A DNA stretch of 33,916 nt. Origin: a virus. The stretch is taken from IMG/VR virus record IMGVR_UViG_3300008107_000193, positions 1 through 33,916 of that record, one strand, 5' to 3'. Shown here in pieces: positions 6,564-13,329 of the stretch (within the stretch, counting starts at the first letter, position 1; every line of letters begins with the position of its first letter). A program made the translations under genes and the position numbers. Below the pieces are notes generated by a model. The model saw nothing but the letters and a program-made list of their open reading frames with translations, had not been told where the DNA came from and ran no database searches.

Positions 6564-8413
6564 AATCATTTAAGAATTTAATACAAGAAGAATTTAAAAA
6601 GCCAGCAGTTATTGCTTTTGGCAGAATGAATCCTCCTACTACAGGTCATTTAAAATTAATTGATAAAGTAAGAGAGACTGCTGCTCGTCTAAATGCACAC
6701 CATGAAGTTATTGCTTCTCATTCTCAGGATAGTAAAAAGAATCCATTAACAGCGCAACAAAAAGTTAAACACTTACAGAAATATTCTCCTGGTACAAATT
6801 TTGTTGCCGCCTCAAAAGAACATCCGTCTATTTTTCATCATGCAGAGAGACTGAGTAAAGCAGGCCACGACCATTTGGTAGTTGTTGCTGGTTCGGACCG
6901 TGTAAAAGAATTTCATGATAGTTTAAACAAATACAATGGAAAACCAAATAAAGAAGGCCATGTTCCATACAACTTTAAAAAGATTACTGTAGTTTCTGCT
7001 GGATCTCGTGATCCTGATGCAGAAGGAACAGAAGGTATGTCTGGCACTAAGATGAGAGAACACGCAAAGAATCGTGATTTCGCATCATTCAGAGAAGGTG
7101 TTCCTTCTCATGTTTCAGATAAAGACGCCAGAGAATTAATGAGCGATACTCGTAAAGGGATGGGTATTAATGAGGATGTCAGTAGAGGACAGTTCAGAGC
7201 GATATTTGTTACTGGCGGTCCAGGCTCTGGTAAAGATGTTGTTATCCGTGAAGCAGTTGCAGAATCAAAGATTGTAGAATTAAATGTTGTGCAAGCGCAA
7301 GAATATCTAGGCGACAAACAAAAACTATCAGAACAGTCCAAAGATTATCGCAGAGAAGCAATTAGAAACCGTGGTCCTTTGATTATCAACGGTCCAGCCG
7401 ATGATCGTGACCGTATCATGTGGATCAAAGAAGAACTTGAAGATTTAGGTTACGGAACTATGATGGTATTTGTCAATACCACAAACGAAACCAGTAAAGA
7501 AAGAAATTCACTATTGTCCAGGACGATGGTTGAATCTGTGAGACACGATAAGTGGTTGCGATCTCAAGAAAATACTAAATACTTTAACGAAGTGTTTTCT
7601 AAGTTTATGATTTTTGACAACACAGGCGAGGTTAAAGAAGAAGATATCCATGATGTGTATGAATCTACAAATATTTTTCTAGATTCAGAAATAGTTGGTG
7701 AAACAGCCCAAGAGTGGTTAGAACGCCGCAAGTCAGTAGATATTAATAGATTATTTAAGGAATATAGAAATGTTAAAAAAGATAATAGATTTTCTGAAAG
7801 TAAAACCAGTCCAGTCAGCGAGCTCTTCCCAGGAATCCAGCTCCAAAGAAAGCTCAACAAGCGAGATAACATCAAAGACGATGACATCAGAGCCACAGGC
7901 GGTTACACCTTCAAAACCTACCACGAAGCCTCGCAGCCAGTCGTCAAGGTCCAACCAGAGCCAAAAGAAAGCAACTTCAGGCGGGACAAAGAAAAAGAAA
8001 AGTTAAAAAGAATAGTTCGTGCCCCAAGTGGTGCGATAAAGACACAAGGAGTAGGTCCAGAATTTGACACTCGCCAACAGGGAACAGTATACCCTATGTC
8101 AGGACTAGGCGATGTGACCTACCGAGAACAAAAAGAATTTAAAGATTTTCGTAAGCACAGAAATCCAGTAGCACACGCTTCACAAAAAGTAGGACCAGGA
8201 TCAGGTAAACATAAACAAAAATCTAAAGATGCAGTTCGTGGTGAGAAACATAAAAAGAAACAATATCACGAAGCAATAGACGATCCTGGTGCAAACGATA
8301 TGGGTGTTGCTGGAACTTTAGGTGGTTCTACAAATAAAGAACCTATGCAAAAAATTTCTGATACATACGGTAAAATTAAATTGTTGCGGAAAAATAAAAA
8401 TGTTAAAATTTAA
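6560..8413 (+). CDS. Nucleotidyltransferase-P-loop kinase fusion, NadR-like architecture
   Basis: 617 residues, GTG start at 6560 in a GTGA overlap. Residues 1-10 (MKSFKNLIQE) look like a capsid-targeting peptide with IxE cleavage site. Residues 15-200 form an HxGH-superfamily nucleotidyltransferase: GRMNPPTTGH (21-30, (H/T)xGH) and MSGTKMR (160-166, the ISSTxxR equivalent). A second domain begins with FVTGGPGSGKD (P-loop 219-226) and continues to about residue 375 with basic lid-like residues, resembling AAA_33/zeta-type kinases. The order adenylyltransferase then kinase is that of NadR, which makes NAD from nicotinamide riboside. Residues about 400-617 are lysine-rich and probably poorly ordered, and part of them (404-482) overlaps another ORF. 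Substrate is not provable here; pantetheine-phosphate or sugar substrates remain possible. Expressed late with its neighbours. Confidence 0.7.
   Translation: MKSFKNLIQEEFKKPAVIAFGRMNPPTTGHLKLIDKVRETAARLNAHHEVIASHSQDSKKNPLTAQQKVKHLQKYSPGTNFVAASKEHPSIFHHAERLSKAGHDHLVVVAGSDRVKEFHDSLNKYNGKPNKEGHVPYNFKKITVVSAGSRDPDAEGTEGMSGTKMREHAKNRDFASFREGVPSHVSDKDARELMSDTRKGMGINEDVSRGQFRAIFVTGGPGSGKDVVIREAVAESKIVELNVVQAQEYLGDKQKLSEQSKDYRREAIRNRGPLIINGPADDRDRIMWIKEELEDLGYGTMMVFVNTTNETSKERNSLLSRTMVESVRHDKWLRSQENTKYFNEVFSKFMIFDNTGEVKEEDIHDVYESTNIFLDSEIVGETAQEWLERRKSVDINRLFKEYRNVKKDNRFSESKTSPVSELFPGIQLQRKLNKRDNIKDDDIRATGGYTFKTYHEASQPVVKVQPEPKESNFRRDKEKEKLKRIVRAPSGAIKTQGVGPEFDTRQQGTVYPMSGLGDVTYREQKEFKDFRKHRNPVAHASQKVGPGSGKHKQKSKDAVRGEKHKKKQYHEAIDDPGANDMGVAGTLGGSTNKEPMQKISDTYGKIKLLRKNKNVKI
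7770..8006 (+). CDS. Candidate nested gene overprinted on the nucleotidyltransferase-kinase gene
   Basis: An ATG-started 78-residue frame lies wholly inside the 6560-8413 gene in another frame. It has AAGGA at 7757-7761, 8 bp before the ATG, the same spacing as the nested outer spanin start at 13030. The product starts with a short hydrophobic-basic segment (MLKKIIDFLKVK) and continues as a Ser/Thr/Lys/Gln-rich, disordered tail ending in TKKKKS. The DNA here is visibly richer in G and C than its surroundings, and codon third positions of the long gene switch to C/G (ctc, atc, gac, gtc, agc), while the nested frame uses many A-ended codons (tca, aca, aaa). This suggests that the nested frame constrains the sequence. 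It could still be a non-coding shadow; conservation in relatives would decide. Confidence 0.45.
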   Translation: MLKKIIDFLKVKPVQSASSSQESSSKESSTSEITSKTMTSEPQAVTPSKPTTKPRSQSSRSNQSQKKATSGGTKKKKS

Positions 8414-8702
8414 AGACTTTATTTTAGAAGTTGCTGCCTGGCAACGCAAAGAAGGTAAATCTGAATCTGGTGGATTGAATCGCAAAGGTATTGAATCATA
8501 CCGCAGAGAAAATCCAGGTTCAAAACTTTCTATGGCTGTTACAACGAAGCCATCAAAGTTGAAAAAGGGTTCTAAGTCAGCAAAAAGAAGATTAAGTTTT
8601 TGCAGAAGAATGTCTGGCATGAAAAGAAAATTAACATCAGCAAAAACTGCTCGTGATCCTGATTCAAGAATAAACAAAGCTCTACGTAAGTGGAACTGTT
8701 AA
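8400..8702 (+). CDS. Small basic phage protein (DUF6321-like) with capsid-targeting-like N-terminus
   Basis: 100 residues from ATG 8400, overlapping the previous gene by 14 bp; an earlier in-frame start at 8322 would add a stretch lying inside the previous gene. The N-terminus MLKFKDFILE aligns position by position with T4 capsid-targeting peptides (aromatic at 4, hydrophobic at 7-8, E at 10). The core WQRKEGKSESGGLNRKGIES with the following YRRENPGS is a signature I recall from a conserved phage family (DUF6321). The remainder is very rich in Lys, Arg and Ser with two cysteines, consistent with a nucleic-acid-binding protein packed with DNA. Function is unknown. It is part of the late virion block. 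Confidence 0.65.
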   Translation: MLKFKDFILEVAAWQRKEGKSESGGLNRKGIESYRRENPGSKLSMAVTTKPSKLKKGSKSAKRRLSFCRRMSGMKRKLTSAKTARDPDSRINKALRKWNC

Positions 8703-8716
8703 TAACGGAGAAAAAA

Positions 8717-9730
8717 ATGTTCACCAAGTCAAAAGTAACTCAATCTATGGTCGATGCTGTAAACGAAGCACTCAAAGGCGACCAGCACAAAATCGATGCC
8801 AATAAGAATAAAAAAATCGATGCACAAGATTTTGAAATTCTTCGTTCTAAAAAAGAAGTCAAAGAAGAATTAAAAGGTGATCAGCATAAAATTGATGCCA
8901 ATAAGAACAATAAAATTGATGCACACGATTTTAAAATTCTCCGTAAACAGAAAAAAGAAACTTATGGTGAAGAAGCAATTGCTAGAATCATCGAAACTTC
9001 TCATCTGAATAAAAATAAAAAAGATGATGTTCCTTTTACTCCTGATAAACCAAAAAAATCTCCATCAGCTATAGCTGGCAAATATGGTCAATCATATTCT
9101 ACTGTGCGCCATCTTGCTAGACTAGGAATGAAGCAAGTAACGAAAGAAGATGTTGATTTAGATGAGGCTCGTAAACTGGAAGGCACATATTCAAATAAAA
9201 ATGGTCACGAATCAAAGGTATACAAACTATCCGGTGAACATAATGAAGGTGATCCTTATCACGTTAAACTTTTTAAAAATGGTAAGCATCATGAACCAGC
9301 TGATTACTTTACCAATGATAAAGACGATGCTCATTCAACAGCCAAGGCAATGGTCAAGGAAGAAATTGAACTTGAAGAACGTACACTCACAGAACCAGAA
9401 GCAGCAGAAAAAGAGCGTATTGTTAAAGGAATGAAAAAAGGTTTGCAAGGTTTCAAACAACGATATGGTGAGCGTGCTAAATCTGTTATGTACGCAACAG
9501 CAACAAAACTTGCTAAAGAAGATACCGTACAAGAAGGTGAGAATAAGCAAGTAAAAGGCGGTGATCCTTGCTGGACAGGTTATCAAATGGTTGGCATGAA
9601 GAACAAAGGTGGCAAGAAAGTTCCTAACTGTGTTCCAGAAGAAACACAATGTGACACACCAATGAATCGCACAACCAAAATTGCAAAGTCAGCTTTTGAA
9701 GCAGTAAAGAACAGAACAAAAGTAAAATGA
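8717..9730 (+). CDS. Virion-associated protein with two EF-hand-like repeats
   Basis: 337 residues from ATG 8717, preceded by GGAG at 8707-8710; an in-frame GTG at 8690 lies inside the previous gene and is unlikely. Residues 19-43 and 52-76 are near-identical repeats containing a loop of the form DxNxNxKIDxxDF (D27/N29/N31/D35/D38 and D60/N62/N64/D68/D71), which fits calcium-binding EF-hand or dockerin loops. A later conserved block (about 230-275, ERIVKGMKKGLQGFKQRYG then AKSVMYATATKLAKE) and a cysteine-containing block GGDPCWTGYQMVGMKNKGGK with VPNC after it (about 290-315) recur in proteins of T4-like marine phages that I associate with virions. Highly charged, no membrane segment. Exact role unknown; its place behind the late promoter suggests a structural or head-internal protein. 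Confidence 0.6.
   Translation: MFTKSKVTQSMVDAVNEALKGDQHKIDANKNKKIDAQDFEILRSKKEVKEELKGDQHKIDANKNNKIDAHDFKILRKQKKETYGEEAIARIIETSHLNKNKKDDVPFTPDKPKKSPSAIAGKYGQSYSTVRHLARLGMKQVTKEDVDLDEARKLEGTYSNKNGHESKVYKLSGEHNEGDPYHVKLFKNGKHHEPADYFTNDKDDAHSTAKAMVKEEIELEERTLTEPEAAEKERIVKGMKKGLQGFKQRYGERAKSVMYATATKLAKEDTVQEGENKQVKGGDPCWTGYQMVGMKNKGGKKVPNCVPEETQCDTPMNRTTKIAKSAFEAVKNRTKVK
8771..8944 (+). repeat. Two 75-bp coding repeats (99-bp period) encoding EF-hand-like loops
   Basis: Units at 8771-8845 and 8870-8944 encode LKGDQHKIDANKN-x-KIDA-x-DF-x-ILR twice. Of 25 residues only three differ, while many codons differ at third positions (for example ggc gac versus ggt gat), so the duplication is old and the protein sequence is held by selection. 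Confidence 0.85.
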
Positions 9731-11196
9731 AAAAATTAAATTCTATTCGAAAAAATCCTGAGCCTGCCAGAGGACAAAGTGGAATAAATCCACTTGATCC
9801 TTGGGGTGCAAAAGCAGGTATCAATGAAGAACCAATCAATGAGATATCTGCTCGTGCATCTGAATCTGATTTACTATCTAGATATTTAAAAGCTAGAGGC
9901 ATTAATCCAGAATATGTGCCAAAAAATACAAAAGTTGCACATTCTAAATCTTCAGAATTTATGAAGTGGAAAACAGACCATGCAAATGATCGTTTTGAAT
10001 CGGTTATGACAACACATTCTCCTACAGGTAAAAAGTTTCATCAACTGAAAAAATCTGTTCATACTCATTCGTTAATTGAACCTGTTCACACTAATGGTTT
10101 GAGAAAAGAAGAAAAAGATAAAACAGATACCGTAACATTAAATATACCTCTAATGATTCGTATGTTAGAGTTGGCAAGAGAAGATATTAAATCTGATGCT
10201 GATCTACACAAGGTTATTGAAAAACTTATCAGTATCCGTGATAAAGGCACATTGACAATGGATGACTATGATTTTGTTTCTAAGATACAAGAAGCATATA
10301 GTCTACCTACTGCATCTGATGCTGATCATGAACACGTTAAGAGACATTTGAGTTCTGTATTAGGTGTACATAGTAAACCAGAAGAAAAGAGTTCAGTACC
10401 TGCTGTTCATCGTGCAATACAAAAAGTTTCTGGTATATCAGACTCATCGACAAGAAGAATGTCTAAAGATATTTTAAAATCATTAGTACAGAAACATAGA
10501 ATTGTTGTCGATAAAGATCACAGACAATTATTAAACAAAGAATCAACACAAATAAATGAACTTAGTCCTGCAACTAAAGCGTCATATAAAGAGAAAGCAA
10601 AACAAACAATTGCTCAGCTCAAGCCACACGCAAAATCAGGCGAGTATAAAGATATTGCTCAAAATATTATTAAACGCCGTGAAAAAGGTTTATCAATGGC
10701 CAAAGAAGAAATTGAAACAGCCAATGAATCTTCAGCCTACGGTAGAATTAGTTCCAGATTCAAAACACTATCTGGTCGTTCACTTGATGCAGCTGCAAAA
10801 GAACATGGTGATGAAGCTAAGAGGCTTCAAAAAGAAATAGAAGCACAACAAAAAGAAATAGATCGCCGTAAAGCTGCATTGAAACAAGAAGAAGTTGGAC
10901 AAATTGATGAAGTAGAAAAAAAAGAATATTCTAAATCTGCTCGCATTATCAAAAGCATCTACAAAAGAAAACATATGAAAGAAGATATGTATGATTTTGA
11001 AAAAGGTGACAAACAACAATCTCAAGATGATAATGTTGGAGACGATAGAAAAAGACCTAAAGCCAAAGCTATCATGACTGGTGGTAAAACGATGACCGGT
11101 CAACAAAGAGATGATGTGGAGATTGATCCAGAAATGGCTCGAAAACCTAATCCACCAGATGGTTTTGAAAAGGACTATGGAAAGAAATCGGTTTAA
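9727..11196 (+). CDS. Conserved T4-like phage virion-region protein, coiled coil
   Basis: 489 residues, ATG overlapping the previous stop (ATGA). The N-terminus contains NPEPARGQSGINPLDPWGAK, a motif I recall in proteins of marine T4-like phages, followed by NEISARASESDLLSRYLKAR. A long charged helical part (about 365-400, KRLQKEIEAQQKEIDRRKAA) should form a coiled coil. The C-terminal KAIMTGGKTMTGQQRDDVEI block is also conserved in such phages. No enzymatic motif, signal peptide or membrane segment is visible. The lysine/glutamate-rich character resembles scaffold or internal head proteins, but that is inference. It is the last gene before the second late promoter. Confidence 0.55.
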   Translation: MKKLNSIRKNPEPARGQSGINPLDPWGAKAGINEEPINEISARASESDLLSRYLKARGINPEYVPKNTKVAHSKSSEFMKWKTDHANDRFESVMTTHSPTGKKFHQLKKSVHTHSLIEPVHTNGLRKEEKDKTDTVTLNIPLMIRMLELAREDIKSDADLHKVIEKLISIRDKGTLTMDDYDFVSKIQEAYSLPTASDADHEHVKRHLSSVLGVHSKPEEKSSVPAVHRAIQKVSGISDSSTRRMSKDILKSLVQKHRIVVDKDHRQLLNKESTQINELSPATKASYKEKAKQTIAQLKPHAKSGEYKDIAQNIIKRREKGLSMAKEEIETANESSAYGRISSRFKTLSGRSLDAAAKEHGDEAKRLQKEIEAQQKEIDRRKAALKQEEVGQIDEVEKKEYSKSARIIKSIYKRKHMKEDMYDFEKGDKQQSQDDNVGDDRKRPKAKAIMTGGKTMTGQQRDDVEIDPEMARKPNPPDGFEKDYGKKSV

Positions 11197-11202
11197 ATAA
11201 TA

Positions 11203-11210
11203 GATAAATA
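11203..11210 (+). promoter_or_regulatory. T4-type late promoter GATAAATA (7 of 8)
   Basis: GATAAATA differs from TATAAATA only at the first base. It lies in the short gap just after the stop at 11196 and 31 bp upstream of the ATG at 11242, with AAGGAG in between. The gene it would drive is followed by a strong terminator, giving a single-gene late unit. Confidence 0.65.
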
Positions 11211-11241
11211 AGAAGATAACCCAAGGTTAAAGGAGAAAAAA

Positions 11242-11901
11242 ATGCCATCATGGGGTAATAACGATAACGCAGCCAACGCACCATATTGGGCTGTAAACTC
11301 AACAATTGTCAATGCGACTAACGTAAAAAATAATGCAGCTGGACCAACAGCTGCAAACGTTGCATTGTTGTTCAGCAATACCACAGCTGATGTATATACA
11401 GTAAATGCGACCATCGGTCTCTTTGGTGTATCTGCCGCAGAAGCTGCAGCTGATCTAAACACAGGTGCTCATACTGGTTGGGTATTGCGTACAACTGGTT
11501 CAGGTGGTCGTGCAAACCGTGTTCAAGAAGAAGTTCTCGTTGCGATGAACACAATGAATAGTGACTACGAAGATACCACATACAAAGATGCGGTTATCAC
11601 AATCACTTCACAACCATCTAACGGTTCTGCTGCGAATGGCGCTGGCAACACAGTAACATTTACTGTTGCAACATCTGTTGTGCCATCTGGAACATCATTG
11701 ACATACTACTGGCAGTACAACGATGGTTCTGTTTGGGCCAACACGGCAACTGCTGGAACATTCTTCACAGGAAATACATCTACAACATTGACAGCTAATG
11801 CAGCAAACACTTTCTTGAATACATACAAGGTTCGTGTAATTGTTAATGCAGCAGGTGCAACTAGTGTAACTTCCGCAAACGCAACTATTACGATCACTTA
11901 A
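11242..11901 (+). CDS. Virion structural protein with C-terminal Ig-like domain
   Basis: 219 residues, ATG preceded by AAGGAG at 11229-11234. The protein is rich in Asn, Ala, Thr and Gly. The N-terminal part includes GWVLRTTGSGGRANRVQEEV with TLVAM-like sequence after it (residues about 74-103), a block seen in T4-like phage structural proteins. From about residue 117 the sequence (VITITSQPSN, LTYYWQYNDG, TYKVRVIVNA, TSANATITIT) shows the alternating strands and the conserved W of an Ig-like/bacterial Ig fold, as used in capsid decoration or tail tube proteins to touch carbohydrates. The gene has its own late promoter and terminator, so it is probably made in large amounts. Decoration protein, tail protein or capsid-associated protein cannot be told apart from sequence alone. 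Confidence 0.65.
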   Translation: MPSWGNNDNAANAPYWAVNSTIVNATNVKNNAAGPTAANVALLFSNTTADVYTVNATIGLFGVSAAEAAADLNTGAHTGWVLRTTGSGGRANRVQEEVLVAMNTMNSDYEDTTYKDAVITITSQPSNGSAANGAGNTVTFTVATSVVPSGTSLTYYWQYNDGSVWANTATAGTFFTGNTSTTLTANAANTFLNTYKVRVIVNAAGATSVTSANATITIT

Positions 11902-11937
11902 TAAATAGTTTGCTTTTGGTGGTTTTGTGTTGACGAC

Positions 11938-11972
11938 AACGGAGACATCCTAAAGGTTGTCTCCGTTTTTTA
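11938..11972 (+). terminator. Rho-independent terminator
   Basis: A 10-bp perfect stem (11938-11947 pairing with 11958-11967, core GGAGACA/TGTCTCC) encloses a 10-base loop and is followed by a run of seven T (11966-11972). It stands 37 bp after the stop of the Ig-like protein gene and before the next gene at 11991. It is the clearest terminator in the window. Confidence 0.9.
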
Positions 11973-11990
11973 ATATTAGGGTTTGAATTG

Positions 11991-12377
11991 ATGTTTGATG
12001 ATTTAAATGAAGATAATTTTACTTTATATGCAATGAAGTGTTATGAAGCACCAAATTGTATTATGTCTGAGTTTGAAGGAGATATAAAACGAACAAAATA
12101 TCTTAAAAGATTGTTTCGTAGATATAAGATCACAAAAACTCTAAAAGAAAGATTGATATTAAATCACATTATTCTATTGAACAATGTTTTTGGTCCAGAA
12201 GCAACATCAAGAATATTATTCTATAGGATTGATGAAAGAGATTATGATATACTCAAAACATTTCTTTTATATTTAAATATATTACCAGAAGTAATAAAAG
12301 GCATTAACGGCAAATCAATTTTAACAAATGATATTCCAATAGATATGGATATCGCAGAAAAGTTGAGAAAAATATGA
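11991..12377 (+). CDS. Conserved T4-like phage protein of unknown function
   Basis: 128 residues; ATG at 11991 is used rather than the TTG three bases upstream. The protein is helical, with LKERLILNHIILLNNVFGPEA near residues 54-74 and ILKTFLLYLN near 91-100, blocks I recall as conserved in small proteins of marine T4-like phages (DUF7207-like). An acidic N-terminus precedes EAPNCIMSEFEGDIKRTKYL. No catalytic motif or membrane segment is seen. It overlaps the next gene by 4 bp (ATGA), so the two are probably translated together. The upstream intrinsic terminator means the gene needs read-through or a promoter not recognised here. Confidence 0.6.
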   Translation: MFDDLNEDNFTLYAMKCYEAPNCIMSEFEGDIKRTKYLKRLFRRYKITKTLKERLILNHIILLNNVFGPEATSRILFYRIDERDYDILKTFLLYLNILPEVIKGINGKSILTNDIPIDMDIAEKLRKI

Positions 12378-12697
12378 CATACGACATACTCACATTCAAA
12401 AAATACATGGAAAAGAAAGATGAACTCAATCATCTTAAACACCAATTAAAACAAGCACCAAGTGATGAAGAAAGAGAATCACTAAACAATCAAATCAATA
12501 CAACAACAGCCGATGCAATGGCACATCTAGGTAAATTACATACCGTAAAAGAAGATGGTATCGTTGCAGCTGCACCAACAAATGTACAAGGTTCTGGTGC
12601 TATTGCTGGTACTGGTGGTGCTGGTGGTGAACCAGGTGTTAGCAGAAGAAGAAATCCAATATTGATGAAGTTGATAGCAAGAAAGAAACCAAAGTAA
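12374..12697 (+). CDS. Small phage protein with Gly/Ala-rich linker
   Basis: 107 residues, ATG overlapping the previous stop. The first half (FKKYMEKKDELNHLKHQLKQ) is a charged helix, likely coiled coil. The second half is a flexible, low-complexity stretch (APTNVQGSGAIAGTGGAGGE) ending in a basic tail ILMKLIARKKPK. A similar GxIAGxxxxGxxPGV element occurs at the ends of other phage virion proteins, as far as I recall. Function unknown; possibly a virion or assembly protein. The spanin gene begins one base after its stop. Confidence 0.55.
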   Translation: MTYDILTFKKYMEKKDELNHLKHQLKQAPSDEERESLNNQINTTTADAMAHLGKLHTVKEDGIVAAAPTNVQGSGAIAGTGGAGGEPGVSRRRNPILMKLIARKKPK

Positions 12698-12698
12698 A

Positions 12699-13175
12699 AT
12701 GTGGTATTTGTCATTCATTCCTGATATATGGTTGACATATGCAGTTCATGCCGTTACAATATTAGGATTAATTGGTGTAATTGTTGGATTCTTAGGCAGT
12801 AAAATACCTTTTGTTAGCCACTATGGTGGTGTTGTAAAAGGTATATCAACAATTGTACTTTTAATTGGTATCTATTTTGAAGGCAGTATAACTAATGAAA
12901 TGATGTGGCGCTCGAAGATTGCAGATTTAGAAAAAAAAGTTGATATAGCAAAACAAGAATCTAAGAAAGCAAATGAGCGCCTAGATAAAGAAGTGAGTGA
13001 AAAGTTAAAAGGTATTAAGGACAACTTTAATGTCAATAAACAAGAAATTGAAAAGAATCGTGAAAGCATTGACGCTGAGTGTAAGCTTAGTGATACTGCC
13101 TGGTTGCTTTACAACCGTGCCAGTCAAAATGCCGTTTCCCGAAGCACCAGCAAACCTACTGGAACCAGCAAATAA
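12699..13175 (+). CDS. Probable inner-membrane spanin (Rz-like)
   Basis: 158 residues from ATG 12699. Two hydrophobic segments (about 11-34 and 45-64) are followed by a long charged coiled coil (about 72-128, with KIADLEKKVDIAKQESKKAN) and a polar tail. Inner spanins anchor in the inner membrane and span the periplasm with such a helix to reach the outer-membrane partner and fuse the membranes in the last step of lysis. Classic inner spanins have one N-terminal segment; two here is a variation. The main evidence is that a lipoprotein gene with outer-spanin features begins within it in another frame (13030), the hallmark of Rz/Rz1 loci. The endolysin is about 3.6 kb downstream. Confidence 0.65.
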   Translation: MWYLSFIPDIWLTYAVHAVTILGLIGVIVGFLGSKIPFVSHYGGVVKGISTIVLLIGIYFEGSITNEMMWRSKIADLEKKVDIAKQESKKANERLDKEVSEKLKGIKDNFNVNKQEIEKNRESIDAECKLSDTAWLLYNRASQNAVSRSTSKPTGTSK

Positions 13176-13329
13176 TTTAAAACAATTACCAGAAGAAAAG
13201 AAGTCTCTTTCTGATCTTTTGGAAAATGCCAACGAAAATTATAGTATGTACTACACACTCAAAGAAAAGTATAATGCTTGGATTGAGTGGTATAATGAAC
13301 AAAAAAGAATTCATGATAAAGTAAAATGA
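13030..13329 (+). CDS. Probable outer-membrane spanin lipoprotein (Rz1-like)
   Basis: 99 residues from ATG 13030, starting inside the inner spanin gene in another frame and extending beyond it. AAGGA at 13017-13021 stands 8 bp before the start. The N-terminus is basic (KKLKR), then hydrophobic, ending in LVILPGC with C26 as the lipidated cysteine; proline at -2 of the lipobox is unusual but tolerable. The mature part starts proline-rich (VPVKMPFPEAPANLLEP), as in Rz1 proteins, and ends in a helical, charged region able to pair with the inner spanin. In lysis the pair bridges and fuses the inner and outer membranes once the endolysin has degraded peptidoglycan. Confidence 0.75.
   Translation: MSINKKLKRIVKALTLSVSLVILPGCFTTVPVKMPFPEAPANLLEPANNLKQLPEEKKSLSDLLENANENYSMYYTLKEKYNAWIEWYNEQKRIHDKVK

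Noticed and set aside
7564-7896. 110-codon open frame on the - strand inside the nucleotidyltransferase-kinase gene
   Set aside because: Antisense shadow: all neighbouring genes are on the + strand and no ribosome binding site or promoter is visible for it.
8318-8677. 119-codon open frame on the - strand opposite the small basic protein gene
   Set aside because: Mirror of Lys/Arg/Ser codons in the real gene; no regulatory signal, no recognised protein.
9162-9434. 90-codon open frame inside the EF-hand-repeat gene
   Set aside because: No ribosome binding site, composition rich in Met/Ile/Asn typical of a shifted frame of AT-rich coding DNA, and no change in codon use of the main gene.
10556-10840. 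94-codon open frame inside the coiled-coil protein gene
   Set aside because: Shifted-frame shadow of Lys/Gln-rich sequence with no start signal.
11900-11907. AATAAATA, 7 of 8 match to the late promoter consensus
   Set aside because: It overlaps the end of the Ig-like gene and any transcript would meet the strong terminator at 11938 after about 25 bases; in AT-rich DNA a 7 of 8 match is not enough here.
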